DNA of 64,000 nt from Clostridium acetobutylicum ATCC 824 (GCF_000008765.1 NC_003030.1:902001-966000), one strand, 5' to 3'. Positions 7,926-17,165 are shown, counted from the first letter of the stretch. The notes: generated by a model from the letters alone, not told the origin. Numbers and translations: made by a program.

Positions 7926-8936
7926 TTATTTCTTTAAAAGTAAATATATAAAATAAGGAGCACCTATTACCGAAACTACTATTCCTGCTGGTATATTTCC
8001 AGACTGAAGTAAGTGCTGTCCAATAGTATCTGCTAATAATAAAAGCCATCCGCCCATTAAAATTGCTATTGGTATAAACATCTGATTTCTATGTCCAACT
8101 AATGCCTTTGCTATATGTGGAGCCATGAGTCCTATAAATGATATGTTTCCAGTAACCGAAACGGCAAAAGAAGATAATGCAACTGAAGCCATAAGTAGTT
8201 TAAATCTTTCTTTTTCAATTGACATGCCTACGCCTATAGATACATCTCTACTTAATTTAATAATATTTAAGGTATTAGATTTGTACAATATATATGGCAC
8301 TAATATAACTATACATGGAAATATAGCCAAGACAAAAGCCCAATCCAATCCCCAGACATTTCCAGCTAACCACTTAGATATAAAATCTACTTTTGATCTA
8401 TCTGCAAGAGACATAATAACTATCATAAGTCCAGATAGCGCCATTGAAAGACCTACACCTAGTAGAACTAGCCTCAATGGCTGAACACCCTCATTTTTTT
8501 TGTAGGCAAGCAGATATATAATAACTGCAGTGATTAGTGCGCCTATAAAGGCTATTATTGGAACTAAATAAGAAAAAGTTTTTGAATCAATTGGCATATA
8601 CATAAAAAATACTGTTACAGCAACACCTGCTCCAGAGTTTATTCCAATTATACCGGGATCGGCCAAATCATTTCTTGTTATATTCTGAAGGACTGCGCCA
8701 GATAGGGCAAGAGCCATACCGGATAATATTGTTATTGCCATTCGTGGAAATCTCAAATCAAATAAAACAAACTCATCTTTAAATGAGCCTTGTCCTAATA
8801 AAGTAGGAATCAAATTGTTATATGAAAGAGCATAGTCACCTATACCTAAACTAATGACTATGGTTAAAACTGTAAGAAGTATTATAATAAGTAGTACTAG
8901 TCTATGTTTCATTTCTCTTTTTTTCTCTATAATCAA
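7926..8936 (-). CDS. fhuG: Iron-siderophore ABC transporter permease (FecCD family)
   Basis: This 336-aa inner-membrane protein has about nine or ten hydrophobic helices and the FecCD hallmarks: RFPRMAITILSGMALALSGAVLQ near the N-terminus and GNISFIGLMAPHIAKALVG, the loop that contacts the ATPase. It pairs with the preceding permease to form the channel for a ferric siderophore. The TTG start overlaps the TGA of fhuB (TTGA, 8933-8936), which implies translational coupling. It is the last gene of the fhuC-D-B-G operon. The symbol is by analogy; the siderophore is not determined by sequence. Confidence 0.92.
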   Translation of the reverse strand: MIIEKKREMKHRLVLLIIILLTVLTIVISLGIGDYALSYNNLIPTLLGQGSFKDEFVLFDLRFPRMAITILSGMALALSGAVLQNITRNDLADPGIIGINSGAGVAVTVFFMYMPIDSKTFSYLVPIIAFIGALITAVIIYLLAYKKNEGVQPLRLVLLGVGLSMALSGLMIVIMSLADRSKVDFISKWLAGNVWGLDWAFVLAIFPCIVILVPYILYKSNTLNIIKLSRDVSIGVGMSIEKERFKLLMASVALSSFAVSVTGNISFIGLMAPHIAKALVGHRNQMFIPIAILMGGWLLLLADTIGQHLLQSGNIPAGIVVSVIGAPYFIYLLLKK

Positions 8937-9937
8937 CTGTTTTTTCCCCCCTTATGAACTATGAATAAAAAGAATGGTAAACCAATTATAGATATTATTG
9001 CTGCTACTGGCGTTTCATAGGGAGAAGCAACTAGCCTTCCTAAAATATCTGAAAAAACCATTAGTGCGGCACCAAGTACAGTTGAAATTGGAATTACAAA
9101 TCTATAATCTTTTCCAATAATGAAATAAGCTATATGTGGCACCATTAAACCTAAGAAAACTAGATTAGATGCAAGGGCTACCGAAGCTCCAGCAAGAATT
9201 GTTACCACAACGAAAAGGATTGCCTTTATTGGTGTTGTTTTTTGACCAAGTCCAACAGCAACTTCTTCACTCAAAGATAATACAGTCAATTGTCTCGATA
9301 AAATAAATGCTGTAGCAAGTCCTAAAGTTATAAATGGTATAATAACAGCAAGTTCATCCCAAGATGTTCCTATTAAACCACCTGATGTCCACATTGATAC
9401 ATCTTTTGATAGTTTAAAGTATATTTGCATACCTTGAGAAATTGCAAAAAGAAAAGTCGAAACTGCTGATCCAGCCAACACAATTCTAAGAGGAGAAGAT
9501 CCACCTCGTTTTGAAAAACTTATTCCAAAAACCAGAACTACGGCGGCAGCTGCTCCTAAAAAGCATGAAATTAAAATAGTTAAATAGTTTGCAGAAGGTG
9601 CTATAGTTATAGTAATTGTCAGTGCAGCATTTGCTCCTGCAGTAAGTCCAAGGAGTCCTGGGTCTGCTAAAGGATTTTTACTTACACCTTGCATTATAGC
9701 TCCAGAAACTGCTAAAGCTGCTCCAACAAATACTGCGGCAATTTCTCTCGGTAGTCTAATTTCCCTTATTATATTTATATTTCCGTTTTTTACACTGCTA
9801 CTTACTGCAAGCCACACATCATTTAATGATACCTTCTCTGCTCCAAGTATTAATGAAAGAATAAACATAATAATAAGTATTATAACTGATAAAATTAATT
9901 TACTGCTAAAGTTAGTTATACTATTGGTTTTGTCCAA
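8933..9937 (-). CDS. fhuB: Iron-siderophore ABC transporter permease (FecCD family)
   Basis: This is a 334-aa polytopic membrane protein with the FecCD signatures IRLPREIAAVFVGAALAVSGAIMQ and LASNLVFLGLMVPHIAYFIIG. It forms a heterodimeric channel with the product of 7926-8936. The likely start is TTG at 9937, about 12 bases after AAGGAG, which is a long spacing and may mean modest translation. A 9-bp hairpin (9973-9997) separates it from the binding-protein gene upstream. Confidence 0.92.
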   Translation of the reverse strand: MDKTNSITNFSSKLILSVIILIIMFILSLILGAEKVSLNDVWLAVSSSVKNGNINIIREIRLPREIAAVFVGAALAVSGAIMQGVSKNPLADPGLLGLTAGANAALTITITIAPSANYLTILISCFLGAAAAVVLVFGISFSKRGGSSPLRIVLAGSAVSTFLFAISQGMQIYFKLSKDVSMWTSGGLIGTSWDELAVIIPFITLGLATAFILSRQLTVLSLSEEVAVGLGQKTTPIKAILFVVVTILAGASVALASNLVFLGLMVPHIAYFIIGKDYRFVIPISTVLGAALMVFSDILGRLVASPYETPVAAIISIIGLPFFLFIVHKGGKNS

Positions 9938-9972
9938 TCAAACTTCATCTCCTTTAAATAAAAATTAAAGAA

Positions 9973-9997
9973 GGAGAATTCTGTTTGTGAATTCTCC
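9973..9997 (-). promoter_or_regulatory. Intra-operon hairpin between fhuD and fhuB
   Basis: A perfect 9-bp stem GGAGAATTC / GAATTCTCC with a 7-nt loop lies in the 82-bp gap between the binding protein and permease genes. There is no T-tract. Such hairpins often protect the upstream message and give more binding protein than permease; that role is inferred. Confidence 0.5.
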
Positions 9998-10019
9998 GAT
10001 AGAGCATTAAAAATCTAAA

Positions 10020-10943
10020 TTATTTACTATTTCCTAAAAAATAATTAATAAATGTGTCTAACTCATAGTCCAATGAGATTGGATCATTAAAGTAAAATTT
10101 ATTTGCGTCAACTTCAAGAACTCTATTGTTTTTAACTGCCGGAATATTTTTATATGTATCAGTATTTTGAAATGAATTGTCTGCTGCTGAATCTTTGATG
10201 TAAATTAAATAATCTCCTATATATTGAGGGAGAACTTCGGATGAAATAACATAATATCCTGGTTTTAAGGCGTTAGCGGTCACTTTAGCAGGCATTTTTA
10301 GACCCATAGCTTGATAAAGTATCTCACTTCCTCTTCCCCAATTGCTTCCAAAAACATATAACTGTTTGTTATCTCCACCTAAAATTGTTACTGTTGAGTT
10401 ATTGCCTATTTTATTTTTGATTTTTTCGCCAGCATCAGAGGCTCTCTTTTTAAAATTATTTACCCATTCCTGTGCTTGTTTCTTTTTATTTATTAATTTT
10501 CCAATTTCAATAACTTGATCCAAATAACCAAGTTTATTGTAGGTATAAGAAACGGTAGGGGCTATTTTAGATAGTTTGTCTAGGTTTTTATCAGTTGAAC
10601 CTGCTATTATTAAATCAGGTTTTAATTCAATTATTTTCTCTAAGTCTTCATCAGATACTACAGTAGCATTTTTTAAATATTTTTTATACAAAGGATTTGC
10701 CATTGAGTACTTTTCAACACCAACTATATTTCCGCCTAGCTTCATGATATCTCCAGAGGTGCTTCCGTTTAGTGCGACTATTCTTTTTGGATGTGCTGGT
10801 ACCTTTATTGGACCATTTTCTGATTTGTATGTAATTGTTTCAGCTTCTTTACTTGTATCTTTAGAAGTTTTGATACTATTTTGACTGCAAGCACTTCCAA
10901 ATATCATCATTATTATCATTATTGAAATTAATATTTTTTTCAA
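10020..10943 (-). CDS. fhuD: Siderophore-binding lipoprotein of an ABC transporter
   Basis: This 307-aa protein has an N-terminal lipoprotein signal with lipobox FGSAC (Cys19). The periplasmic-binding-protein fold of the FhuD/BtuF class follows, with two lobes joined by a long helix and typical segments HPKRIVALNGS and LKPDLIIAGS. Anchored outside the membrane, it captures a ferric siderophore and passes it to FhuBG. The start is TTG at 10943, nine bases after AAGGAG, immediately after the stop of the ATPase gene. Ligand type (hydroxamate or other) cannot be fixed from sequence. Confidence 0.93.
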   Translation of the reverse strand: MKKILISIMIIMMIFGSACSQNSIKTSKDTSKEAETITYKSENGPIKVPAHPKRIVALNGSTSGDIMKLGGNIVGVEKYSMANPLYKKYLKNATVVSDEDLEKIIELKPDLIIAGSTDKNLDKLSKIAPTVSYTYNKLGYLDQVIEIGKLINKKKQAQEWVNNFKKRASDAGEKIKNKIGNNSTVTILGGDNKQLYVFGSNWGRGSEILYQAMGLKMPAKVTANALKPGYYVISSEVLPQYIGDYLIYIKDSAADNSFQNTDTYKNIPAVKNNRVLEVDANKFYFNDPISLDYELDTFINYFLGNSK

Positions 10944-11738
10944 TTACTTCATCTCCTTGATTAAGTTGTATGTAAAACATATTGGTTTAGTGGTTCTAGG
11001 ATCGATTCCAATTTCAGCGTCGATATTAAACACTTTCATAAGTACTTTTTTAGTTATTACCTCTTCACATTTTCCTGCTTTTACTATAGTTCCATTTTTA
11101 AGGGCAATTATGTAATCAGCGAATCTAGCTGCTTGATTTAAGTCATGTAATACCATTACAACCGTTCTATGTTGTTCTTTATTAAGTTTTTGCAGAAGTT
11201 CTAATACCTCTAGTTGATGTGCCATATCTAAATAAGTTGTAGGTTCATCAAGAAAAATAATATCTGTTTCTTGAGCTAATGCCATGGCTATCCAAGCCCT
11301 CTGACGTTGTCCTCCTGAAAGTGCATCTAGTTGTCTGAACTTGTAATTCTTAGTTCCAGTTACCTCCAGTGCCCAGTCAATAACTTCATAATCTTTTTTT
11401 GAAAGCCTCCCAAAACCTTTTTGATAGGGATAACGTCCATAGGAAACAAGTTCGGCTACAGTTATTCCATCTGTACTCTCAGGGGTTTGTGGTAGAATGG
11501 CTATTTTCTTAGCTAAGGTTTTTGTATTTTCTTTTAAAATATTTTTTCCATCCAAAAGAATTGTTCCAGTTTTAGTTGGAATTATACGAGTTAACGCCTT
11601 AAGTAAAGTGGATTTTCCACAACCATTAGCACCTATAATTGTAGTTATTTTTTTATCTGGAATTTTTATACTAAGATTTTTAACAATCAAATTATTGTCA
11701 TAAGCGACGTTAAGCATGTCAGTATATAACCTAGTCAT
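10944..11738 (-). CDS. fhuC: Iron-siderophore ABC transporter ATPase
   Basis: This 264-aa nucleotide-binding subunit has Walker A GANGCGKST, Q-loop LPQTPES, signature LSGGQRQRAWIAMALAQ, Walker B IIFLDEPT and the H-loop VLHDLNQAARFADY. The ATG at 11738 follows TTGGAGGAAAAA; a TTG 12 bases upstream lies before the Shine-Dalgarno and is unlikely. It is the first gene of the operon, directly behind a consensus promoter with an overlapping Fur-like site. Confidence 0.94.
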   Translation of the reverse strand: MTRLYTDMLNVAYDNNLIVKNLSIKIPDKKITTIIGANGCGKSTLLKALTRIIPTKTGTILLDGKNILKENTKTLAKKIAILPQTPESTDGITVAELVSYGRYPYQKGFGRLSKKDYEVIDWALEVTGTKNYKFRQLDALSGGQRQRAWIAMALAQETDIIFLDEPTTYLDMAHQLEVLELLQKLNKEQHRTVVMVLHDLNQAARFADYIIALKNGTIVKAGKCEEVITKKVLMKVFNIDAEIGIDPRTTKPICFTYNLIKEMK

Positions 11739-11774
11739 TTTTTCCTCCAATACTAAATGATTTTTATATGTAAC

Positions 11775-11793
11775 TGATAATGTTTATCAATGA
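11775..11793 (-). promoter_or_regulatory. Putative Fur box
   Basis: TGATAATGTTTATCA (11775-11789) is an inverted repeat of the GATAAT type that resembles Fur operators. It covers about +1 to +20 of the fhu promoter. Iron-replete repression of siderophore uptake is the expected consequence. Confidence 0.65.
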
Positions 11794-11799
11794 TTGTTA

Positions 11800-11828
11800 A
11801 TTATACTTTGTTTACACTAAAATGTCAA
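11800..11828 (-). promoter_or_regulatory. Consensus sigma-A promoter of the fhu operon
   Basis: On the minus strand TTGACA (11828-11823) and TATAAT (11805-11800) are both exact consensus hexamers at a 17-bp spacing. A promoter this strong would need the adjacent Fur-like operator for control. The rest of the 310-base gap to the next gene holds no other recognisable element. Confidence 0.9.
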
Positions 11829-12048
11829 TAATCATTTTTAATTGAAAATGAAATTCAAGTTAGGCATATAATCAAAAGAAAATTAGTATAAAGTGAGAAT
11901 TATGGTTAATCTATAATAAATTGAAAATAATCTTCTAAGAATATTGAAAAAAACTATTTTGTAATATAATATATAAATAAATTACTAAAAAGTTATAAAA
12001 TGTAATGAATTGTTTGTAGAGAGTATTAATTTGTTTGGAGGGATTTTG

Positions 12049-12891
12049 ATGAAAGATTTAGGATATTACAATGGAGAATACGACTTAATTGAAAATATGA
12101 AAATACCAATGAATGATCGTGTATGCTATTTTGGTGATGGTGTTTATGATGCTACTTATAGTAGAAACCATAATATATTTGCACTAGATGAGCATATTGA
12201 CCGATTTTATAATAGTGCCGAGCTTTTAAGAATTAAAATTCCATATACAAAGAAGGAAATGAAAGAGCTTTTAAAGGATATGGTTAAAAAGGTTGATAGC
12301 GGAGAACAATTTGTATATTGGCAGGTTACTAGAGGTACTGGCATGCGTAATCATGCTTTTTTGAGTGAGGATGTTAAGGCTAATATTTGGATTGTTTTAA
12401 AGCCACTAAAGGTAAAAGATATGTCAAAAAAATTAAAACTAATAACATTAGAGGATACTAGATTTTTACATTGTAACATAAAAACCTTAAATTTGCTTCC
12501 TAGTGTAATTGCAGCACAAAAAACTGAAGAAGCAGGCTGCCAGGAAGCAGTATTTCATAGAGGAGATAGAGTTACTGAATGTGCTCATAGTAATGTTTCA
12601 ATTATAAAGGATGAGATTTTAAAAACTGCGCCAACAGATAATCTTATTTTGCCGGGAATAGCAAGGGCGCATCTTATAAAAATGTGCAAAAAATTTGAGA
12701 TACCTGTAGATGAAACTCCATTTACATTAAAGGAGTTAATTAATGCGGATGAAGTTATAGTTACAAGTTCAGGGCAATTTTGTATGACTGCTTGTGAGAT
12801 AGATGGAAGACCTGTAGGCGGAAAAGCGCCAGATATTATTAAAAAGCTTCAGACTGCCTTACTTAATGAATTTTTGGAAGAAACAAATTAA
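12049..12891 (+). CDS. dat: D-amino acid aminotransferase (class IV PLP enzyme)
   Basis: This 280-aa enzyme interconverts D-amino acids and 2-oxo acids, supplying D-Ala and D-Glu for peptidoglycan. The fold-type IV PLP lysine falls in CNIKTLNLL at Lys145, the same number as in the well-studied Bacillus enzyme. The motif GDGVYDATY and the C-terminal EVIVTSSGQFCM fit the family. The start ATG at 12049 follows GGAGGGATTTTG. A frame from 12010 has no ribosome binding site. The gene is monocistronic with a terminator at 12926. Branched-chain or 4-amino-4-deoxychorismate relatives are less likely. Confidence 0.88.
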   Translation: MKDLGYYNGEYDLIENMKIPMNDRVCYFGDGVYDATYSRNHNIFALDEHIDRFYNSAELLRIKIPYTKKEMKELLKDMVKKVDSGEQFVYWQVTRGTGMRNHAFLSEDVKANIWIVLKPLKVKDMSKKLKLITLEDTRFLHCNIKTLNLLPSVIAAQKTEEAGCQEAVFHRGDRVTECAHSNVSIIKDEILKTAPTDNLILPGIARAHLIKMCKKFEIPVDETPFTLKELINADEVIVTSSGQFCMTACEIDGRPVGGKAPDIIKKLQTALLNEFLEETN

Positions 12892-12925
12892 AGTTTAAAA
12901 ATCCATAACTACACAATTTATGATT

Positions 12926-12954
12926 AGAGTACTTTAAATTTAGTACTCTTTTTC
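12926..12954 (+). terminator. Intrinsic terminator of dat
   Basis: AGAGTAC and GTACTCT form the stem, followed by TTTTTCT. Confidence 0.8.
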
Positions 12955-13053
12955 TATGTAAAAAACATAATGAACTTAGAATAATAAATTAGCATAGCAT
13001 ATTATAGTAAATAACTAGTTAATGTGAAATTTTATTTTTCAGGAGATGGTTTT

Positions 13054-14100
13054 ATGAGTGAGGCAGAAAGTGTAGTAATTAAAGGAGGTAATAAGGATAA
13101 AATTTTACCTTTAGAAGCTGAAGAAAAAAAGCCCATTAAAGAAGAGAAGAATAAAGCTGTAATATTAAGTAATTGGATTATAAAGTATGCACCTATAGTT
13201 TATTTTCATCCAGATGAAAAATGTTTTCCAATAACAGTAGAAGAATTTTTAGAATGTACTGACGTCATGAATGAAAAAAATGAAAAATTTTGTGATGGAA
13301 AAGAAATCCTCTCTGGTTCTTTTAAAGATGCGTTAGGAAATCAAAAATTTTATCTTAAGATTACAGATACAAGTGTAAGAGAAGGAAATCTTAATAGTGC
13401 AAAATGTTATGTATATGTCAGAAAAAGAAACAAGGGAAGATATTTAGATTTACAATACTTTTTCTTTTACGGCTACAATGGTCCAACAATTAATATTCAT
13501 CTTAATAAAAATAAAAAGAATTATTCTACATCCAATATAGGTGAAAATTATGGTAATTGGGAGCATGTTACTGTTGTTATAGATTCAACTGATGGGTCAA
13601 TTCTAGGTGCTATTTTTGATCAACATGGTAAAAGCTGTTTTTATGATATTGATCAATTGGAATATGAAAAAGGACATATTGTTGTATATTCAGCATTAAG
13701 TAGCCATGCTTCATATCCATCAGCAGGTAAAAGTGTAACTGAATATGATTCACAGGAGTTAGGAGTGCCGCCGGTTTCAGTTGGTATAGTTAAATTTGAA
13801 TTACACGATGCTACTGATAAAGGAAGAAGGTGGGATACATCACTTGTGTGTCAGCTTGTTTCTTATAATATTACTGGCACGGAGGTTGAAGAGCCTAAGT
13901 GGATGGCATTCAATGGACGATGGGGAAAGCCTTACGATTTAACAGACAAAGATATAAGTATTTTATATCAAATATCAAGATTGCCGGCTGGTGGAAAAGT
14001 GGTTGATAGCTTACTATGGAGATTTATTCCTTACAGTAAAAAAAATATAAATCAAGCTAATGGAATTAAAAGTAAAGATGATTTTAATATTATTATTTAA
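13054..14100 (+). CDS. Vps62-like protein
   Basis: This 348-aa protein resembles the Vps62 family found in fungi, plants and scattered bacteria. It has an opening YAPIVYFHPDEKCFPITVEEF, a central NYGNWEHVTVVID and HIVVYSALSSHASYPSAG, and a closing WDTS / FNGRWG segment. The conserved His, Asp and Glu suggest a metal-binding beta-rich fold. The function in bacteria is unknown. There is no signal peptide. The start ATG at 13054 follows AGGAGATGG; an earlier GTG at 13024 has no ribosome binding site. Confidence 0.75.
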   Translation: MSEAESVVIKGGNKDKILPLEAEEKKPIKEEKNKAVILSNWIIKYAPIVYFHPDEKCFPITVEEFLECTDVMNEKNEKFCDGKEILSGSFKDALGNQKFYLKITDTSVREGNLNSAKCYVYVRKRNKGRYLDLQYFFFYGYNGPTINIHLNKNKKNYSTSNIGENYGNWEHVTVVIDSTDGSILGAIFDQHGKSCFYDIDQLEYEKGHIVVYSALSSHASYPSAGKSVTEYDSQELGVPPVSVGIVKFELHDATDKGRRWDTSLVCQLVSYNITGTEVEEPKWMAFNGRWGKPYDLTDKDISILYQISRLPAGGKVVDSLLWRFIPYSKKNINQANGIKSKDDFNIII

Positions 14101-14126
14101 CTATGTATAACCTTACAATAACGGTA

Positions 14127-14162
14127 TACCCATTTATACATATAAGTATTTATAAATGGGTA
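14127..14162. terminator. Convergent hairpin
   Basis: A perfect 12-bp inverted repeat, TACCCATTTATA (14127-14138) and TATAAATGGGTA (14151-14162), lies between two convergent genes. The T-tract is weak. Confidence 0.55.
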
Positions 14163-14193
14163 AATTAGACTTTTAGTAAGGAAAGAATCCCAT

Positions 14194-15141
14194 CTATTTT
14201 TTTGAAACTTCATATTTAATTATACTTTTTAATGCTTCATCTAAAGAGTAATGAGGAGTATAACCTAGTTTTTTTAGCTTGCTAATGTCTGGAACACGCT
14301 GGAGTGTTTCCTCAAAATTTTTATCGAAGGCTTTTTCATATGGAACTAAGTTGATATTAGAATTTGATTGTGTCAAAACTTTAATTTTTTTGGCTAAATC
14401 TAAAATTCTTATTTCTTCAGTGCCTCCAATATTGTAGATTTCACCAATTTCTCCGTAGTTTAAAACAAGCTGTAAACCGTTTAAAATATCCTCTATATAA
14501 CCAAATGTACGAGTTTGCTGACCATTACCATATACTTGTATAGGCTTTTCTTCAAGAGCAACATTTATGAATGTAGGAACAACCATACCGTAGTTTCCCA
14601 CTTGATAAGGTCCAATAACGTTAAAGAAACGTCCTATTTTAACTTTAACACCTAATTCCCTATGATAAGCAAGAACCAAATGCTCTTCGGTTAATTTGCC
14701 AACAGAGTAAAGCCAACTTGGTTTTTTGCTTGTACCCAAAACGGAATCATCTTCTTCATCTACAGATTTCTTACTTATCTTTCCGTAAATAGCGGAAGAA
14801 GAGGAAATAAAAATTCCCTTATTGTATAGATGTGCAGCTTCTAGCATATTATCTGTTCCTGTGCAGCTAACCTTAAGGCCTTCTATTCCCTTTAACATTG
14901 CTAGTCTTACTCCAACTACAGCTGCTAGATGTATTATATAATCACATTTATTAACTAAAGAGAAAACTAAGTTTCTATCTAAAACACTGCCTTTAATTAC
15001 GGTTGCTTTGGTATTATTGAGTCTATCAGGTAAAGTTGCTGAAAAATTATCAAGTACAGTAACCTTGTGACCAGCATTTAATAGTCTGAGAGTTAGATTA
15101 GTGCCAATAAATCCTGCACCACCTGTAATTAAATAATGCAT
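14194..15141 (-). CDS. NAD-dependent nucleotide-sugar epimerase/dehydratase
   Basis: This 315-aa extended short-chain dehydrogenase has the Rossmann motif GGAGFIG (residues 7-13), a Ser-Ser-Ala catalytic stretch (ISSSSAIYG) and the active-site YSVGK. It resembles UDP-glucose 4-epimerase or dTDP-glucose 4,6-dehydratase; sequence alone does not settle the sugar. The ATG start follows AAGGTGATTTACC. It is divergent from a GT2 glycosyltransferase at 15270, which suggests a shared role in surface polysaccharide synthesis. Confidence 0.88.
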   Translation of the reverse strand: MHYLITGGAGFIGTNLTLRLLNAGHKVTVLDNFSATLPDRLNNTKATVIKGSVLDRNLVFSLVNKCDYIIHLAAVVGVRLAMLKGIEGLKVSCTGTDNMLEAAHLYNKGIFISSSSAIYGKISKKSVDEEDDSVLGTSKKPSWLYSVGKLTEEHLVLAYHRELGVKVKIGRFFNVIGPYQVGNYGMVVPTFINVALEEKPIQVYGNGQQTRTFGYIEDILNGLQLVLNYGEIGEIYNIGGTEEIRILDLAKKIKVLTQSNSNINLVPYEKAFDKNFEETLQRVPDISKLKKLGYTPHYSLDEALKSIIKYEVSKK

Positions 15142-15269
15142 GGTAAATCACCTTATCATATATATATTTATTGCTAAATACAAATTTAATTCTATTTAGC
15201 ATATATTAAATTATATGAAATTTGAACACATATGGTGCAAAGTGCCTATAATTTGGTAGGGGTGATGTA

Positions 15270-16124
15270 ATGGAAAATGATAAAATAAAATCACAGGAGG
15301 CTTTTACGAAAGAGGAAAATGCTAGTGAAATTACTGTTTTTATACCTTCATTTAATCCAGGTAGATTTTTGAGAACCGCTTTAAAAAGCGTATATTGGCA
15401 AACATATAGAAATTGGAAACTAATTTTAGTAGATGATTGCTCAACAGATAATAGTTTGGATATGGCTAAAGATTTATTGGAGGATACTAGGATTACAGTA
15501 ATTAAAAATACTAGAAATTTAGGACAATCTGAAGCTCAAAATAGGGCTTTGGAATTGATTACAACACCTTATTGTGTACAATTAGATAGTGACGATTGGT
15601 TTTTTCCAAATGCTTTAGAAAGATTACTTAAGACATTTAGAAAACAGCCAGAGGAGGTGGCGGTTGTTAGTGGAAATGTTTTAATTACAAGCAATGAGAT
15701 AACGTGGTTCAAATTAAATAATGGTTTTTTGGAACCTAATATTAGAAAAGGTCGTTTTTTTAAAGATAAGTATGATTTTTTATTATCAAATTTGACTCTT
15801 TGGCCACGATGCTATAGAACAAGTTCCTTAAAAAAAATTGGTGGTTGGCCTACAGATGACCCATATGGAGGTCGTCATATGGAAGACAGAAGAGTGCTTT
15901 TACGATTAGTAGAAAAAAATCGTTTTTATTGGATTGACAGCGTGCTTTATGTTTATAGACGACACGATTATAATAATACAAATAAACTTGATGTCTATAA
16001 TCGCATGATTGAGTGGGAAACTAGGAGAGTATTAAAACGTTGGGGAGATAAATTCAAACCAATCTTTAAAATGGATAAGAGTGGGTGGAGATATATTGAT
16101 CACTTTGTTCAGAAGCGAAGATGA
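15270..16124 (+). CDS. Family 2 glycosyltransferase
   Basis: This 284-aa GT-A enzyme has the opening TVFIPSFNPGRFLRTALKSV, the nucleotide-binding VDDCSTDNS, and the DxD-type metal site QLDSDDW. No membrane segment is seen, so it is likely a cytoplasmic transferase that adds a sugar to a lipid-linked or surface acceptor. The start ATG follows GGGGTGATGTA. It is followed by a terminator and appears monocistronic. Donor and acceptor are unknown. Confidence 0.88.
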   Translation: MENDKIKSQEAFTKEENASEITVFIPSFNPGRFLRTALKSVYWQTYRNWKLILVDDCSTDNSLDMAKDLLEDTRITVIKNTRNLGQSEAQNRALELITTPYCVQLDSDDWFFPNALERLLKTFRKQPEEVAVVSGNVLITSNEITWFKLNNGFLEPNIRKGRFFKDKYDFLLSNLTLWPRCYRTSSLKKIGGWPTDDPYGGRHMEDRRVLLRLVEKNRFYWIDSVLYVYRRHDYNNTNKLDVYNRMIEWETRRVLKRWGDKFKPIFKMDKSGWRYIDHFVQKRR

Positions 16125-16159
16125 TTTGTATAAAATTTATGAATGTGTTTATAGTGAAG

Positions 16160-16202
16160 AGTTCTTGCATTAAAACTGGTGAATTGATGTAGGAACTTTT
16201 TT
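16160..16202 (+). terminator. Terminator after the GT2 gene
   Basis: AGTTCTTGCAT pairs imperfectly with ATGTAGGAACT, followed by TTTTTT. Confidence 0.65.
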
Positions 16203-16231
16203 ATGGGCTAATTATCTTTAATATTGTAATG

Positions 16232-16264
16232 AAATGCTTAAAGAAGGAGATTAAGCATTTTATT
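16232..16264 (+). terminator. Second hairpin after the GT2 gene
   Basis: AAATGCTTAA and TTAAGCATTT form a perfect 10-bp stem followed by TA-rich sequence. It may be a backup terminator. No gene is visible between 16125 and 16564 apart from this and the promoter below. Confidence 0.5.
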
Positions 16265-16449
16265 AGGAAAAAATGTATTTAATGTTATAACTATAAAATA
16301 TACTTGTAAAAAGTTTAATAACATTATAAAATAATAAAAAACTGTAAAAGTCAAATGACAGTAAATGAAAAAAATATATATTGAATTTTATACAAGTATT
16401 GATTTATATAGGTTCAGCTTTATTTGTAGAATTTAGTTTATGCTATAAC

Positions 16450-16478
16450 TTGACAAGAATCGAGAAATGTATTAGTAT
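16450..16478 (+). promoter_or_regulatory. Promoter of the lipid operon
   Basis: TTGACA (16450-16455) and TAGTAT (16473-16478) have a 17-bp spacing. Transcription would start near 16485, leaving an 80-base leader before the first gene of the 16565-25713 operon. Confidence 0.7.
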
Positions 16479-16564
16479 AAACAAATTGTGGATTTATAAT
16501 GTTTTTTAAGGAAAAATTTACATTTTAATGTCATTGTTACAATATTATTGAAAGGAGGCTATGT

Positions 16565-17152
16565 GTGAAAGTTATTGTAGATATGTATATTACATTATTT
16601 CCTGTAATATTAGCGGGAATATTTAATATGATTTTTGTTAAACTGCCAGTACTTAATGTGTTGAAATATCCAATAGACAACAACAAAACATTAAAAGATG
16701 GAAAAAGAATATTTGGAGATAACAAAACCTGGAAGGGATTTTTAGGAATGGTGGTGTTTGCTGCTATTTCTACTGTGATTTGGGGAGTGATTTGCAGCTT
16801 AAATAAAGCAATATATCAAAATAATTTATCATATAGCTATCATAAAAATATATTTACATTTAATATTATCCTTGGATTAGCTCTTGGACTTGCTTACGCT
16901 CTGTGTGAGCTACCTAATAGTTTTTTTAAGAGAAGGGTAGGAATTGAACCAGGAAAATCAATTAATAAAAAAAATGGTTATGTGTTTATAATAATTGATC
17001 AAGTGGATTCGCTATTTGGTTGTGCTTTCGTAATTAGCTTGGTTAGTTCTATGACATTACCTTACTATCTTATTTGTGTATTTTTAGGTGGAGTTACACA
17101 TTACATACTTAATGTTTTATTATATTTATTAAAGTTAAAGAAAAATATTTAG
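16565..17152 (+). CDS. CarS-like CTP:lipid-phosphate cytidylyltransferase
   Basis: This 195-aa membrane protein has about four to five helices. Motifs resemble CDP-archaeol synthase (CarS/DUF46) more than bacterial CdsA: PIDNNKT ... GDNKTWKGF at residues 36-59, GIEPGKS at 126-132 and IDQVDSLFG at 144-152 (D145, D148). CarS-type enzymes activate a lipid phosphate with CTP, giving a CDP-lipid for head-group transferases. The start is GTG at 16565, after AAGGAGG. It opens the operon with pssA, psd and ubiA genes, 14 bases before the next gene. Whether the substrate is diacylglycerol phosphate or an isoprenoid-type lipid is not settled. Confidence 0.78.
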   Translation: MKVIVDMYITLFPVILAGIFNMIFVKLPVLNVLKYPIDNNKTLKDGKRIFGDNKTWKGFLGMVVFAAISTVIWGVICSLNKAIYQNNLSYSYHKNIFTFNIILGLALGLAYALCELPNSFFKRRVGIEPGKSINKKNGYVFIIIDQVDSLFGCAFVISLVSSMTLPYYLICVFLGGVTHYILNVLLYLLKLKKNI

Positions 17153-17165
17153 GAGATGAAAGAGC

